A stretch of 39,845 nt of DNA from an uncultured Verrucomicrobiota bacterium (lineage in GTDB: Bacteria > Verrucomicrobiota > Verrucomicrobiia > Verrucomicrobiales > Verrucomicrobiaceae), in contig CAINXC010000364.1 of assembly GCA_903854655.1 (NCBI GenBank), forward strand, positions 1-39,845, read 5' to 3'. Under the pieces are notes generated by a model. The model was not told where the DNA came from and did not search any database. It was given only the letters and a program-made list of their open reading frames with translations. The first letter of the stretch is position 1. Each line of letters opens with the position of its first letter. The translations under genes were made by a program, and so were the position numbers. Below, one piece after another: positions 32,585 to 39,845 of the stretch.

Positions 32585-34198
32585 TTACATTTCGTAGCCG
32601 GCCTCGCCGTGGTCGCTCAGATCCAGCCCGATCTCCTCGTTTTCCATGGTCGGACGCAGCCCCACCACCGCCTTCACCAGGAAGGCGATCACCGCCGTGG
32701 CGACGACGGCCATCACGATGGTGATGCCCATGGCCTTGAGCTGCTCAAGGTAAAGGCCGCCGTTGGCGACAAGAGCCGCAAGGCCGTTCTTGGTGGCCGC
32801 ATTGGCCGCCGGATCAGTCACGGTGCCAAGCACGAGGTTGCCGTTCACCTTGCCGGTGGCCAGGAAGCCGGTGACCAGCGCACCCAGGGTGCCGCCCACG
32901 GCGTGCACGCCGAAGGTGTCCAGCGCGTCATCATAGCCGAAGGCCTTCTTCACCACGGTGCAGAAGAAGTAAGGCACGGCGGCGGCGAGAACACCGATGA
33001 TGAGAGCGCCTGTGACATCGACAAAGCCGCAGGCAGGGGTGATCACCACCAGGCCGGCAACAGCGCCCGAGCAGAAGCCCAGGATGGAAGGCTGGCCGCC
33101 CTTGATCACTTCCAGCAGCGGCCAGACAAAGGAGGCGACCGCCGTGGCGATCGTCGTGGTCATGAAGGCGTTCGCAGCAATGCTGTCGGCGGCCACGGCG
33201 GAGCCCGCGTTGAAGCCGTACCAGCCCACCCACAGCATGCCTGTGCCCACTGCGCAAAGCACCATGCTGTGAGGCGCCATGTGGGTCTTGCCGAAGCCGT
33301 TGCGCTTGCCCAGGATAAGGCAGAGGATCAGGGCGCTCCAGCCGGAGCTCATGTGCACCACCGTGCCGCCCGCAAAGTCAATGGCCTTGATGCCGGCGGT
33401 GGCGTTCCACACGCCGTTCATGTAGCCATTGGCACCCCACACCATGTGGGCCAGCGGGAAGTACACCGCGAACATCCAGAGCGTGATGAAAAGCATGATC
33501 GCGGAGAACTTCATGCGCTCGGCGATGGCGCCCACGATCAGGGCCGGGGTGATGATCGCGAACATGAGCTGGTACATCGCGAAAACATTCTGGGACACCC
33601 AGAAGGAGTAGTTGCCGTTGGGGCTGGAATCGACCCCCTTGAGCATGGCGTATTTCAGGTTCCCGAGGAAGGCGCCACCGCCGTCAGGGCCATCGGCGAA
33701 AACCATGCTGTAGCCGCAGACCACCCACAAAATGGTGACCAGGCCGGCGCAGCAGAAGCACTGGGCCACCACCGACAGAACATTCTTCTTGCGCACCAGG
33801 CCGCCATAGAACAGGGCGAGGCCGGGCAGGGTCATGAACAGCACCAGGGCGGAGGACGTCATCATCCATGCATTGTGGCCGGGCCCCGAGGTGCCGGCGC
33901 TGCCGAACCCGGGGTTGAGGTTGCCATCCTTGTCCTTGGGAAGATTGCCATCCTTGTCCTTGTAGGCCGCGAACGCACCGCTCGGGTCGCCGTTGGTCAG
34001 GTAGGCTTCCAGGGCGGCCACCCGCTCATCCAGCTTGGGGGCCACCGCAGCCGGCGCTGGAGCTGCCGCAGGAGCGGGAGCCGGGGCTGCTGCGGGAGCG
34101 GGAGCGGCTGTCTGAGCGGCAGCACGGTCAGCATTGACCGCCGACGCAGCAACAATTATAGAGAACAGCACAGTATTAAACAGGGATGATAACTTCAT
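32585..34198 (-). CDS. amt: Ammonium transporter with Ala/Pro-rich exported extension (Amt 1)
   Basis: The predicted protein has 537 residues from ATG 34198; the open frame runs far upstream but no earlier start yields signal-peptide character. A signal peptide (MKLSSLFNTVLFSIIVAASA) leads to an Ala/Pro-rich segment (about 28-52). After that comes a charged segment with two 24-base DNA repeats encoding DKDGNLPK and DKDGNLNP. The Amt/Mep/Rh channel follows with about 11 helices. The twin pore His are His282 (GGTVVHMSSG) and His432 (DTFGVHAVGG), and FYGGLVRKKN is also typical. The C-terminal tail (PTMENEEIGLDLSDHGE) is the family's cytosolic tail. No PII gene (glnK) is adjacent, unlike in many bacteria. 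Confidence 0.96.
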   Translation of the reverse strand: MKLSSLFNTVLFSIIVAASAVNADRAAAQTAAPAPAAAPAPAPAAAPAPAAVAPKLDERVAALEAYLTNGDPSGAFAAYKDKDGNLPKDKDGNLNPGFGSAGTSGPGHNAWMMTSSALVLFMTLPGLALFYGGLVRKKNVLSVVAQCFCCAGLVTILWVVCGYSMVFADGPDGGGAFLGNLKYAMLKGVDSSPNGNYSFWVSQNVFAMYQLMFAIITPALIVGAIAERMKFSAIMLFITLWMFAVYFPLAHMVWGANGYMNGVWNATAGIKAIDFAGGTVVHMSSGWSALILCLILGKRNGFGKTHMAPHSMVLCAVGTGMLWVGWYGFNAGSAVAADSIAANAFMTTTIATAVASFVWPLLEVIKGGQPSILGFCSGAVAGLVVITPACGFVDVTGALIIGVLAAAVPYFFCTVVKKAFGYDDALDTFGVHAVGGTLGALVTGFLATGKVNGNLVLGTVTDPAANAATKNGLAALVANGGLYLEQLKAMGITIVMAVVATAVIAFLVKAVVGLRPTMENEEIGLDLSDHGEAGYEM

Positions 34199-34556
34199 TT
34201 TATGCGTGGTTGATTGGGTTGTCCGACTGTCTTCTAGCACATGGTTGGAAATAGGGACAGATTTCACTAAGGCGAAACCGACATGAGCATCTTTCATGCC
34301 ATTGCAAAGTGAAATTTTTTCATCGTCGCCACGAAAGCCAGCAAACCTTGGTGTTAAGAGGTCCGGAAAACCTGTCAATTTTTTGTCATCATTCCTGGCA
34401 CGGCGTTTCAGCACATGAATTTCCACTCTTTCCATACTTAAAGGCGTTTCAGAAATCCCTTGTTTCCCCGGCCAGTTGCACGCCCCTTTTCCATCCATGA
34501 GTCCCTGCGTGGCCCCACAACCGCCATCGTAAAAGCCGGGATGCTCCTCAGAGACG
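34199..34556. other. Leader region of amt 1 with inverted repeat
   Basis: This 358-base gap lies between the antiporter stop and amt 1 on the minus strand. It contains the inverted repeat at 34261-34315 and an A-run on that strand next to it. There is no credible gene. It probably holds the promoter and leader of amt 1. No sigma-54 site is recognisable in the right orientation. Confidence 0.45.
34261..34315 (-). promoter_or_regulatory. Inverted repeat in the amt 1 leader
   Basis: ATTTCACT (34261-34268) and AGTGAAAT (34308-34315) pair across 39 bases, with CATGA/TCATG (34282-34286 and 34294-34298) nested inside. The structure ends 62 bases before the amt 1 ATG (34198). It could be an operator or an RNA leader, and only the pairing is seen. 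Confidence 0.4.
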
Positions 34557-35876
34557 TCAATGCTCCCTGCCAAGGAACACCCAGCCGACAAACGCCAGGA
34601 CCGGTAGCAGGATGGGCAGCGAGTACCGCACCAGGTAGCCCGTGAACGAGGGGGTGTGCACATGCGCCTTGTCGGCAACAGCCTTGACCATGAAATTGGG
34701 TGCGTTGCCAATGTAACTGCCGGCGCCGAAGAAGGAGGAGCCCAGCGAAACCGCCAGCACATGGGCTCCCTGGCCGGCCGCATACTGCGCGACCTGCCGC
34801 GCATCATCCACCGAGGCATGCTGCCGGCCCATCGCCGCCGTCAGGAATGCGAGGTAGGTGGGCGCGTTGTCGAGGAAGGCGGACAGCACGCCGCTGCCGA
34901 AATAGAACTGCAGGGGGGTGGAGACCACCAGGGCACGGCCTTCCTGAAGCATCTCCAGCGCCGGGCGCATGGTGAGGAAAATGCCCGCGAACAGCCAGCC
35001 CACCTCCTTCAGGGGCCCGAACGAAAAATCGTTCGCCTCATGCACCGGCGGCAGGGCGGTCTTGTAGGAGACCAGGGCGGCGGCGGCCATCACCAGGGCG
35101 CTGACGGGAACGGCAAAGGCCTCCACACCGATCTTGAGGTCCCGGGGCAGCAGCGTCGCGCCCAGGACGACCCCCAGCCAGACGAGGTGGATGAGACCGC
35201 GCACCTTCCATTCCTCGTGCTCATGCGCCACCTGCTCCTGCAACCGCCGGGGGGCGCGGTGGAAATTGCGCGCATCCAGCACCCAGAAGAGCCCGGCCAG
35301 CAGGCCCACGGCGGCGAGCCAGGCCGGCCAGGCATGCTGAAGCACCCACCAGAAACCGACCCCGCGCAGGAAGCCCATGTACAGCGGGGCGTTGCCCACC
35401 GGCGTCAGGCTGCCGCCCACGTTGCTGATGATGAAGATGAAAAAAACGATGTGGTAGGAGGTGATGCGATACTTGTTCATGCTGATCCAGGGCCGGATCA
35501 GCAGCATCGAGGCGCCGATGGTGCCCACCACGTTCCCCAGCAGGGCCCCGGCGAGCAGAAACAGCACGTTCTTCCACGGCGTGCTCCCTCCCTTCACCCT
35601 CAGGTTGATGCCGCCGCAGATCACGAACAGCGAGCCGATCAGCGCCATGAAGCCCAGGTACTCCTCCAGCGTGAGGAGCACCGGCCCCAGGTCGCGCCTG
35701 GCGAGGGCGTACCAGGCGGTGGTGCAAAGCCCCAGGCCCAGGGACACCTTTTTGAAATGGCGCTCCCAGAAGCGGCCGGCCAGAAGCGGCAGCAACGCGA
35801 TGCAGAGCAGCAGGACGCAGAAAGGCAGCACCATCCAGACCGGCGGTGCGGCAGCAGCGGTGGCGGGCGTGTTCAC
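34557..35876 (-). CDS. Sodium:proton antiporter / citrate-transporter-like membrane protein
   Basis: The predicted protein has 439 residues from GTG 35876, six bases after the upstream stop (35883); an internal ATG before VLPFCVLL is a possible alternative. About 11 transmembrane helices are visible. Motifs fit the ion-transporter superfamily of NhaD/ArsB/CitMHS proteins, of the type annotated CitMHS_2 or sodium:proton antiporter: LLGNVVGTIGASMLLIRP, IFIISNVGGSLTPVGNAPLY, VLSAFLDNAPTYLAFL and SFFGAGSYIGNAPNFMVKA. The repeated Gly-Asn-Ala-Pro loops are the likely ion sites. It lies between two ammonium transporters. A role in Na+ or pH balance is likely and the exact ion is inferred. Confidence 0.85.
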   Translation of the reverse strand: MNTPATAAAAPPVWMVLPFCVLLLCIALLPLLAGRFWERHFKKVSLGLGLCTTAWYALARRDLGPVLLTLEEYLGFMALIGSLFVICGGINLRVKGGSTPWKNVLFLLAGALLGNVVGTIGASMLLIRPWISMNKYRITSYHIVFFIFIISNVGGSLTPVGNAPLYMGFLRGVGFWWVLQHAWPAWLAAVGLLAGLFWVLDARNFHRAPRRLQEQVAHEHEEWKVRGLIHLVWLGVVLGATLLPRDLKIGVEAFAVPVSALVMAAAALVSYKTALPPVHEANDFSFGPLKEVGWLFAGIFLTMRPALEMLQEGRALVVSTPLQFYFGSGVLSAFLDNAPTYLAFLTAAMGRQHASVDDARQVAQYAAGQGAHVLAVSLGSSFFGAGSYIGNAPNFMVKAVADKAHVHTPSFTGYLVRYSLPILLPVLAFVGWVFLGREH

Positions 35877-35882
35877 GTTTCC

Positions 35883-36227
35883 TCAGGCATGGGCGACCCG
35901 GAAATAGACACCCGCCACGCACGAGAGAGTCGCCACAGCGCACGCGAGCCACAAGAATCCCGGCATCTTCAGGGCCGGTTCCTTCCTGCTGCGCAGCCAG
36001 GTGCCGAGGCCACGCCCCAGGAGCAGCATTCCTGCCAGGAGAGGCAGCCCCACGGCCATCTCGGGGCGGGCGGCATCCCCGGTGGCCACCACACGCGCGC
36101 TCATCAGCAGCGTGAGGCTGGCAAAAACCCCGTTAAGAGCGGCTGGCCGGCTGCTGGTTTCGCGCCACGCAAAGAACGTTGCAACGAGGGTCAGGAACGA
36201 GACGACGATCATGAAAACAACAAGCAT
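35883..36227 (-). CDS. Small multi-pass membrane protein
   Basis: The predicted protein has 114 residues with three or four hydrophobic helices (MLVVFMIVVSFLTLVATFFA; ALNGVFASLTLLMSARVVA; a third near MAVGLPLLAGMLLLG; and FLWLACAVATLSCVAGVYF). No motif ties it to a family. It is six bases upstream of the antiporter gene, so the two are probably translated together and may form a complex. That is an inference from spacing. Confidence 0.65.
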   Translation of the reverse strand: MLVVFMIVVSFLTLVATFFAWRETSSRPAALNGVFASLTLLMSARVVATGDAARPEMAVGLPLLAGMLLLGRGLGTWLRSRKEPALKMPGFLWLACAVATLSCVAGVYFRVAHA

Positions 36228-36257
36228 GGGAAAAGGAAAGGGATGTGGGTTGGTACG

Positions 36258-36293
36258 AAAAAGCCATGCCCCGGATGGACCCGAGGCATGGCT
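36258..36293 (-). terminator. Intrinsic terminator of the second Amt gene
   Basis: AGCCATGCC (36262-36270) and GGCATGGCT (36285-36293) form a perfect nine-pair stem. On the minus strand the stem is followed by a run of five T bases (36262-36258). It ends 25 bases after the Amt stop at 36318, and separates amt 2 from the small membrane protein gene. Confidence 0.85.
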
Positions 36294-36317
36294 CCGTCAA
36301 TCTGAATCGGCCTGCGG

Positions 36318-38210
36318 CTAGAGCGGCGAAACCTTGTCCGACACGTGGAAGTCGGGGTAGGCGATGGCGCCCATTTCCGGTTCATCCAGGCCCTGGAGCT
36401 CGTCTTCCTTCTTCGAGCGGATCGGCACGATGAAGTTCGAGATGGTGAACCACAGGAAGGCAAACGCCCCAATGAAGATGAAGCAGGTGCAGACATCAAT
36501 GAACTGCGCCGTCAACTGGGAGAAGTCGCCCACAGGGGCGCCAAACCAGGAGCCGAACAGGCCGGTCACACCCTGCTCGGACCAGCCGCTCTTGGGATCG
36601 GCCAGGGCCGCATAGGCCTTGAGCGACGCCGCCGTGGTTTCAGGAGTGGTCGTGTCGTTCATCACGATCTTGAACACGCCGTCCTTGACGAACTTGTGCA
36701 CCCCGCCCCAGCCCTGGCCATAGGAACCATTGGCGAAGAGACCAACGGCCAGAACACCGAAGGCACCGCAGCAGCCGTGCACCGACACCGCGCCCACCGG
36801 ATCGTCCACCTTGAGAACGCGCTCGACAAAGAACACTGCGGTCACCACCAGGAAACCGGCGATAAAGCCGATCAGGAAGGCACCGGCGGTGTTGACGAAG
36901 GCGCACGGGGCGGTGATCGCCACCAGACCGGCAAGCATGCCGTTGCAGATCATGGTCGGATCAGGCTTCTTGGTGAGGATGTACATCAGAATCGTGGCGC
37001 CGATGGCACCGGAGACGCTGGCGAGCATGGTGTTGACAGCGACCACCGCAATGCGGTTGTCGGTGCCGGCAAGAGTCGAACCGGGGTTGAAACCGAACCA
37101 GCCGAAGGCCAGGATCAAAGTGCCGGCGACCACCATGGGGATGTCGTGACCAGGAATGGCGCGAGGTCTCCCATCAGCGCCGAACTTGCCGATGCGGGGA
37201 CCAATGACGATCGCGCCCATCAGGGCCATCATGCCGCCGCACATGTGCACCACGCCGGAACCGGCGAAATCAACCGCACCATGGCCGAACTCGAAGTTCT
37301 GGCCGAGCTGGGCCAGCCAGCCGCCGCCCCACACCCAGTTGCCATAGATGGCATACGGGAACATGCCGACCCAGACCCCATAGATGATGAAGTTCTTGAA
37401 GTTCCAGCGTTCCGCCATCGCACCGGTCGGGATGGTGGCCGCAGTGTCCATGAACACCATTTCGAAGAGGAACAGCGTCATGATCGCGGTGTCGAAGACA
37501 TCGCTGCCCAGGAAGAAGCCCTTGTGGCCCAGGACGCCCATGTCGTGGCCAAACAGGTGCACCGTGTACTCCTGGTTCAGCAGGCTCAGGCCCTGGCCCA
37601 GCGTGGGCTGCCAGCCGATGTTGACCGGGCCGTTGTAGTAGCCGCCGAACATGAAGGCAAAGCCGCAGATCCAGAAGCCCGTCACCCCAAGGGCGTAGAT
37701 GCCGATGTTCATGCCCATGGTGTGCGAAGCGTTCTTCGCCCGGACGAGACCGGTTTCCAGCAGGGCAAAACCCAGCTGCATGAAGAACACCAGGAAGCCT
37801 GTGACCAGCGTCCACACAAGGTTGATGGAGACTTTGTTGTGAGCGACATTCTGGATGATTTCATCCGTGGTCACCTTGTCTTTGCCGGCCGGATTCACCG
37901 TGGAGGAGTCGGCGGGCACGGGCCACTGAAGGTCGAGCGCGGTGCCGGAGTTGCCCCCGTTGATGGTGGCGCTGTTGAGGATGGTCCCTTCAGAGTCAGG
38001 CGTGTCCACCTTCGCTGCGGGCGCGGCAGGTGCCGCAGCCGGAGCCGCAGCTGCCGCCGGCGCTGGCGTGACCGGTGCTGGCGCCGCTGGCGCCGGAGTG
38101 GCCGGCTTCGGCGCGTCCTGCCCCTGGGCGGGGGTGAGACTGACCAAGGCTGACATTAGTCCCGCCGCCATGATGGCGAGGGAACATTTTATCACGTGTC
38201 GCATTTTCAT
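36318..38210 (-). CDS. amt: Ammonium transporter with long Ala/Pro-rich exported extension (Amt 2)
   Basis: The predicted protein has 630 residues from ATG 38210; ATG 38204 is two residues later. It has a signal peptide (MIKCSLAIMAAG-like segment, cleavage near AQGQDA), then an extended Ala/Pro low-complexity segment (about 33-68) and a short folded-looking part. The Amt channel starts at about 115, with FFMQLGFALLETGLVRAKN. Twin pore His are His322 (GSGVVHMCGG) and His478 (GAVSVHGCCG). FGWFGFNPGSTLAG is typical. A large loop at about 500-560 (GWGGVHKFVKDGVFK onward) is longer than in short Amt proteins. The C-tail is RSKKEDELQGLDEPEMG. It is only distantly like Amt 1. Both lack an adjacent glnK. 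Confidence 0.96.
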   Translation of the reverse strand: MKMRHVIKCSLAIMAAGLMSALVSLTPAQGQDAPKPATPAPAAPAPVTPAPAAAAAPAAAPAAPAAKVDTPDSEGTILNSATINGGNSGTALDLQWPVPADSSTVNPAGKDKVTTDEIIQNVAHNKVSINLVWTLVTGFLVFFMQLGFALLETGLVRAKNASHTMGMNIGIYALGVTGFWICGFAFMFGGYYNGPVNIGWQPTLGQGLSLLNQEYTVHLFGHDMGVLGHKGFFLGSDVFDTAIMTLFLFEMVFMDTAATIPTGAMAERWNFKNFIIYGVWVGMFPYAIYGNWVWGGGWLAQLGQNFEFGHGAVDFAGSGVVHMCGGMMALMGAIVIGPRIGKFGADGRPRAIPGHDIPMVVAGTLILAFGWFGFNPGSTLAGTDNRIAVVAVNTMLASVSGAIGATILMYILTKKPDPTMICNGMLAGLVAITAPCAFVNTAGAFLIGFIAGFLVVTAVFFVERVLKVDDPVGAVSVHGCCGAFGVLAVGLFANGSYGQGWGGVHKFVKDGVFKIVMNDTTTPETTAASLKAYAALADPKSGWSEQGVTGLFGSWFGAPVGDFSQLTAQFIDVCTCFIFIGAFAFLWFTISNFIVPIRSKKEDELQGLDEPEMGAIAYPDFHVSDKVSPL

Positions 38211-38853
38211 GGGATGGTGGATCGGGGTGCAGATGCGGTGTTGTTGTGTTGCGGTTCGCCCGGGCGTGAGCCCAGTTCGTTGTTAAGGTTGTGTCATGAT
38301 GCCGTCGGCGTGGTCCGCCTGTTTCACTTTGCGCCCCGGGGAGCGTAGAGTTCAATTCAATGGCCAATCAGTCCGTTGGCTTCCGCACCCCTCCCCTCCT
38401 AGCGCTTTTCAGGCCAACTTTTTGGAAAAGGCGTTGGGCAGACCGGTTAAATCGACATTAAATTTATCCGTATCTCGTTAAATTTTAGTTAAGGCTAACC
38501 ATTTCTTGCGACCGCCCTTGGTTTTCTAGGTCTTATTATGCTGACTATACTCTTCTGCACGTCAGTCCGCACATCCAAGGATTTCCCACCGTGCCAGGCT
38601 CAGAGTGATGACGATTCCTTTACTCCATTCGTTAACGTTCTGAAAATGCCGCCCCTCTAAAGCGCGCCCCTTGAAATGGGTCGTCCCACGCCTCGCACGT
38701 CCTGTCCTCTCGCTTCTCGACCGCGCAGCGAAAGGGCTGGGGGTGAGGGGGAGGAACGGCCCAAGCCCGGGGTTTCTCCACCAGGTTTCAACCCATCATC
38801 GCATCAACATCACCACGCCCGCCGGAATGCCGCCAGGGCACCTTCCGACCGCA
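38211..38853. other. Long gap between pheS and amt 2
   Basis: This 643-base gap lies between two minus-strand genes and has no credible coding frame. Bases about 38440-38640 are AT-rich for this genome (for example GTTAAATTTTAGTTAAGGCT near 38478) and are the likeliest place for the amt 2 promoter. On the minus strand a TATAGT lies near 38546-38551 without a clear -35. A promoter there would give a leader of over 300 bases. Bases about 38700-38760 are rich in GC and form a stretch like AGGGCTGGGGGTGAGGGGGA, which may be a pheS-end structure. Confidence 0.4.
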
Positions 38854-39845
38854 CTAGAATTGCGCCAGGAACCTCACGTCATTCTCAATGAGATGACGAA
38901 TGTCGGTGATCCCGTGCAGGATCATGGCGAGGCGGTCCAGCCCCAGCCCAAAGGCAAAGCCCGTCACCTGGTCAGGATCGAGAAGCGCATCGCCGCGCGA
39001 CGCGCCCACCGCCTGAAACACCGCCGGATCAACCATGCCGCAGCCGGCGATTTCGATCCAGCGCGCCTCCCGGCCTTTCGCTTCCAGCTTCACATCAATT
39101 TCAAAGCTGGGTTCAGTGAAGGGGAAGAAGTGCGGGCGGAAGCGCACGGCGGTCTGCGGGCCGAAGATTTCGCGGAAGAAGAACTCCAGCGTGCCCTTCA
39201 AATCGCCCAGGCTCACGCCCTTGTCCACATACAGGCCCTCGAGCTGGTTGAACACGCTCAGGTGCGTGGCGTCGATCTCATCACGGCGGTACGCGGCGCC
39301 GGGCGCGATGATGCGGATCGGCAGCGACTTCACGGTTTCCATGGTGCGCACCTGCACGGAGGAGGTGTGCGTGCGCAGCAGCCGGCCGTCGGCGAGGTAG
39401 AAGGTGTCCTTCTCGTTACGTGCGGGGTGGTCGGCAGGCGTGTTGAGGGCGTCAAAGCAGTACCACTCGGTTTCGATTTCCGGGCCGTCGGCCAGCACGA
39501 AACCCATGCGCCGCAAGGTGCGGATCGCCAGGTCGCGGATCTGGGTCAGCGGATGCAAGGCCCCCACGCCCGCCAGAGGGCGGCCCGGCAGGGAGACATC
39601 AATGCCTGCCACGGCCGCCGCATCCTTGGCGCTTTGCAGGGCGGCCTGCCTGGTTTCAATCGCACTGGTCACGGCCTCGCGCACCTCGTTCAGCTTGGCT
39701 CCGGCTTCCTTGCGCTGATCCGCCGGCACATCGCGCATTCCGGCGCTCAGGGCGGTGATCAGGCCCTTCTTCCCCAGGTAGTGCACACGCACGGACTCAA
39801 GGGAGGCTTCGTCGCTGGCAAGGTCAAGGGCGGCCAGAGCTTCGG
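38854..39845 (-). CDS. pheS: Phenylalanyl-tRNA synthetase alpha subunit, 5'-truncated by window edge
   Basis: This is the catalytic subunit of the class II synthetase that charges tRNA-Phe, working as an alpha2-beta2 complex with PheT. About 330 residues are visible. The frame continues beyond the apparent start at 39792 (upstream residues read EALAALDLASDEASLES, with VRVHYLGKKG after), so the true start is outside the window. Motifs are YLGKKGLIT, HPLTQIRDLAIRTLRRMGF, the motif 1-2 region (EIETEWYCFDALNTPADHPA), LRTHTSSVQVRTM, GAAYRRDEIDATHLSVFNQLEG, and motif 3 GFAFGLGLDRLAMI. The C-terminus ends FLAQF-stop. Confidence 0.98.
   Translation of the reverse strand, partial: EALAALDLASDEASLESVRVHYLGKKGLITALSAGMRDVPADQRKEAGAKLNEVREAVTSAIETRQAALQSAKDAAAVAGIDVSLPGRPLAGVGALHPLTQIRDLAIRTLRRMGFVLADGPEIETEWYCFDALNTPADHPARNEKDTFYLADGRLLRTHTSSVQVRTMETVKSLPIRIIAPGAAYRRDEIDATHLSVFNQLEGLYVDKGVSLGDLKGTLEFFFREIFGPQTAVRFRPHFFPFTEPSFEIDVKLEAKGREARWIEIAGCGMVDPAVFQAVGASRGDALLDPDQVTGFAFGLGLDRLAMILHGITDIRHLIENDVRFLAQF

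Noticed and set aside
34395-34410. TGGCAC-GGCGT-TTCAG as a possible sigma-54 (-24/-12) promoter
   Set aside because: It lacks the TTGC half and points along the plus strand, away from amt 1.
32609-38153. Long plus-strand open frames (about 526, 549 and 602 codons) across the Amt and antiporter genes
   Set aside because: They are antisense to genes with clear membrane-protein motifs and have compositions rich in His, Gly, Ala and Arg, typical of antisense frames in GC-rich DNA.

Overview
The window reads as a bacterial chromosome segment of high GC content. Its gene set points to Verrucomicrobiota, probably near Prosthecobacter or Verrucomicrobium. This is inferred from several traits together: a transmembrane Ser/Thr kinase carrying FGE-sulfatase domains, a DUF1080 protein beside a Gfo/Idh/MocA oxidoreductase, small ECF-sigma operons with exported partners, few obvious Shine-Dalgarno sites, and intergenic palindromes. 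No 16S gene or other taxonomic marker lies in the window, so the placement is an inference. No tRNA, rRNA, CRISPR array, transposase or prophage gene was recognised.

Positions 1-5172 hold the 3' part of prfC, a repeat-rich gap, then three genes joined by 4-base ATGA overlaps: an exported protein with secretin/STN-like N domains, an ECF sigma factor, and a one-pass membrane protein. A clan GH-A-like exported protein follows. Positions 5173-6730 hold nested palindromes and an exported alpha/beta hydrolase on the minus strand. Positions 6731-15652 mix central metabolism (pyk, pgk-tpiA with a clear terminator, an Lrp-type regulator with its aminotransferase) with accessory genes: a GC-poorer HEPN-domain gene and partner, a CPBP protease-like membrane protein and a Uma2 nuclease-like protein.

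Positions 15777-21586 hold a low-complexity exported protein, a DUF116-polyprenyl synthase fusion, and, after an AT-rich gap, a two-gene unit of a four-helix membrane protein with a TIG domain and a SIR2-like protein with its catalytic residues intact. The last pair is the best candidate for an undescribed defence or signalling module. Positions 21665-27164 (minus strand) hold a very large receptor-like kinase with two tandem FGE-sulfatase domains, a small membrane protein, and leuB.

Positions 27337-30853 (plus strand) hold a lone polyamine-type binding protein, then a three-gene unit of an exported methyltransferase, a DUF1080 protein and a Gfo/Idh/MocA oxidoreductase, which suggests sugar-derivative processing. 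Positions 30877-39845 (minus strand) hold a CsbD-like lipoprotein, an LDH2-family dehydrogenase, two Amt ammonium transporters with Ala/Pro-rich exported extensions on either side of a small membrane protein and an antiporter, and the 3' part of pheS. Two intrinsic terminators mark the ends of the amt genes.

Most functional calls rest on motifs read by eye. No database search was run.
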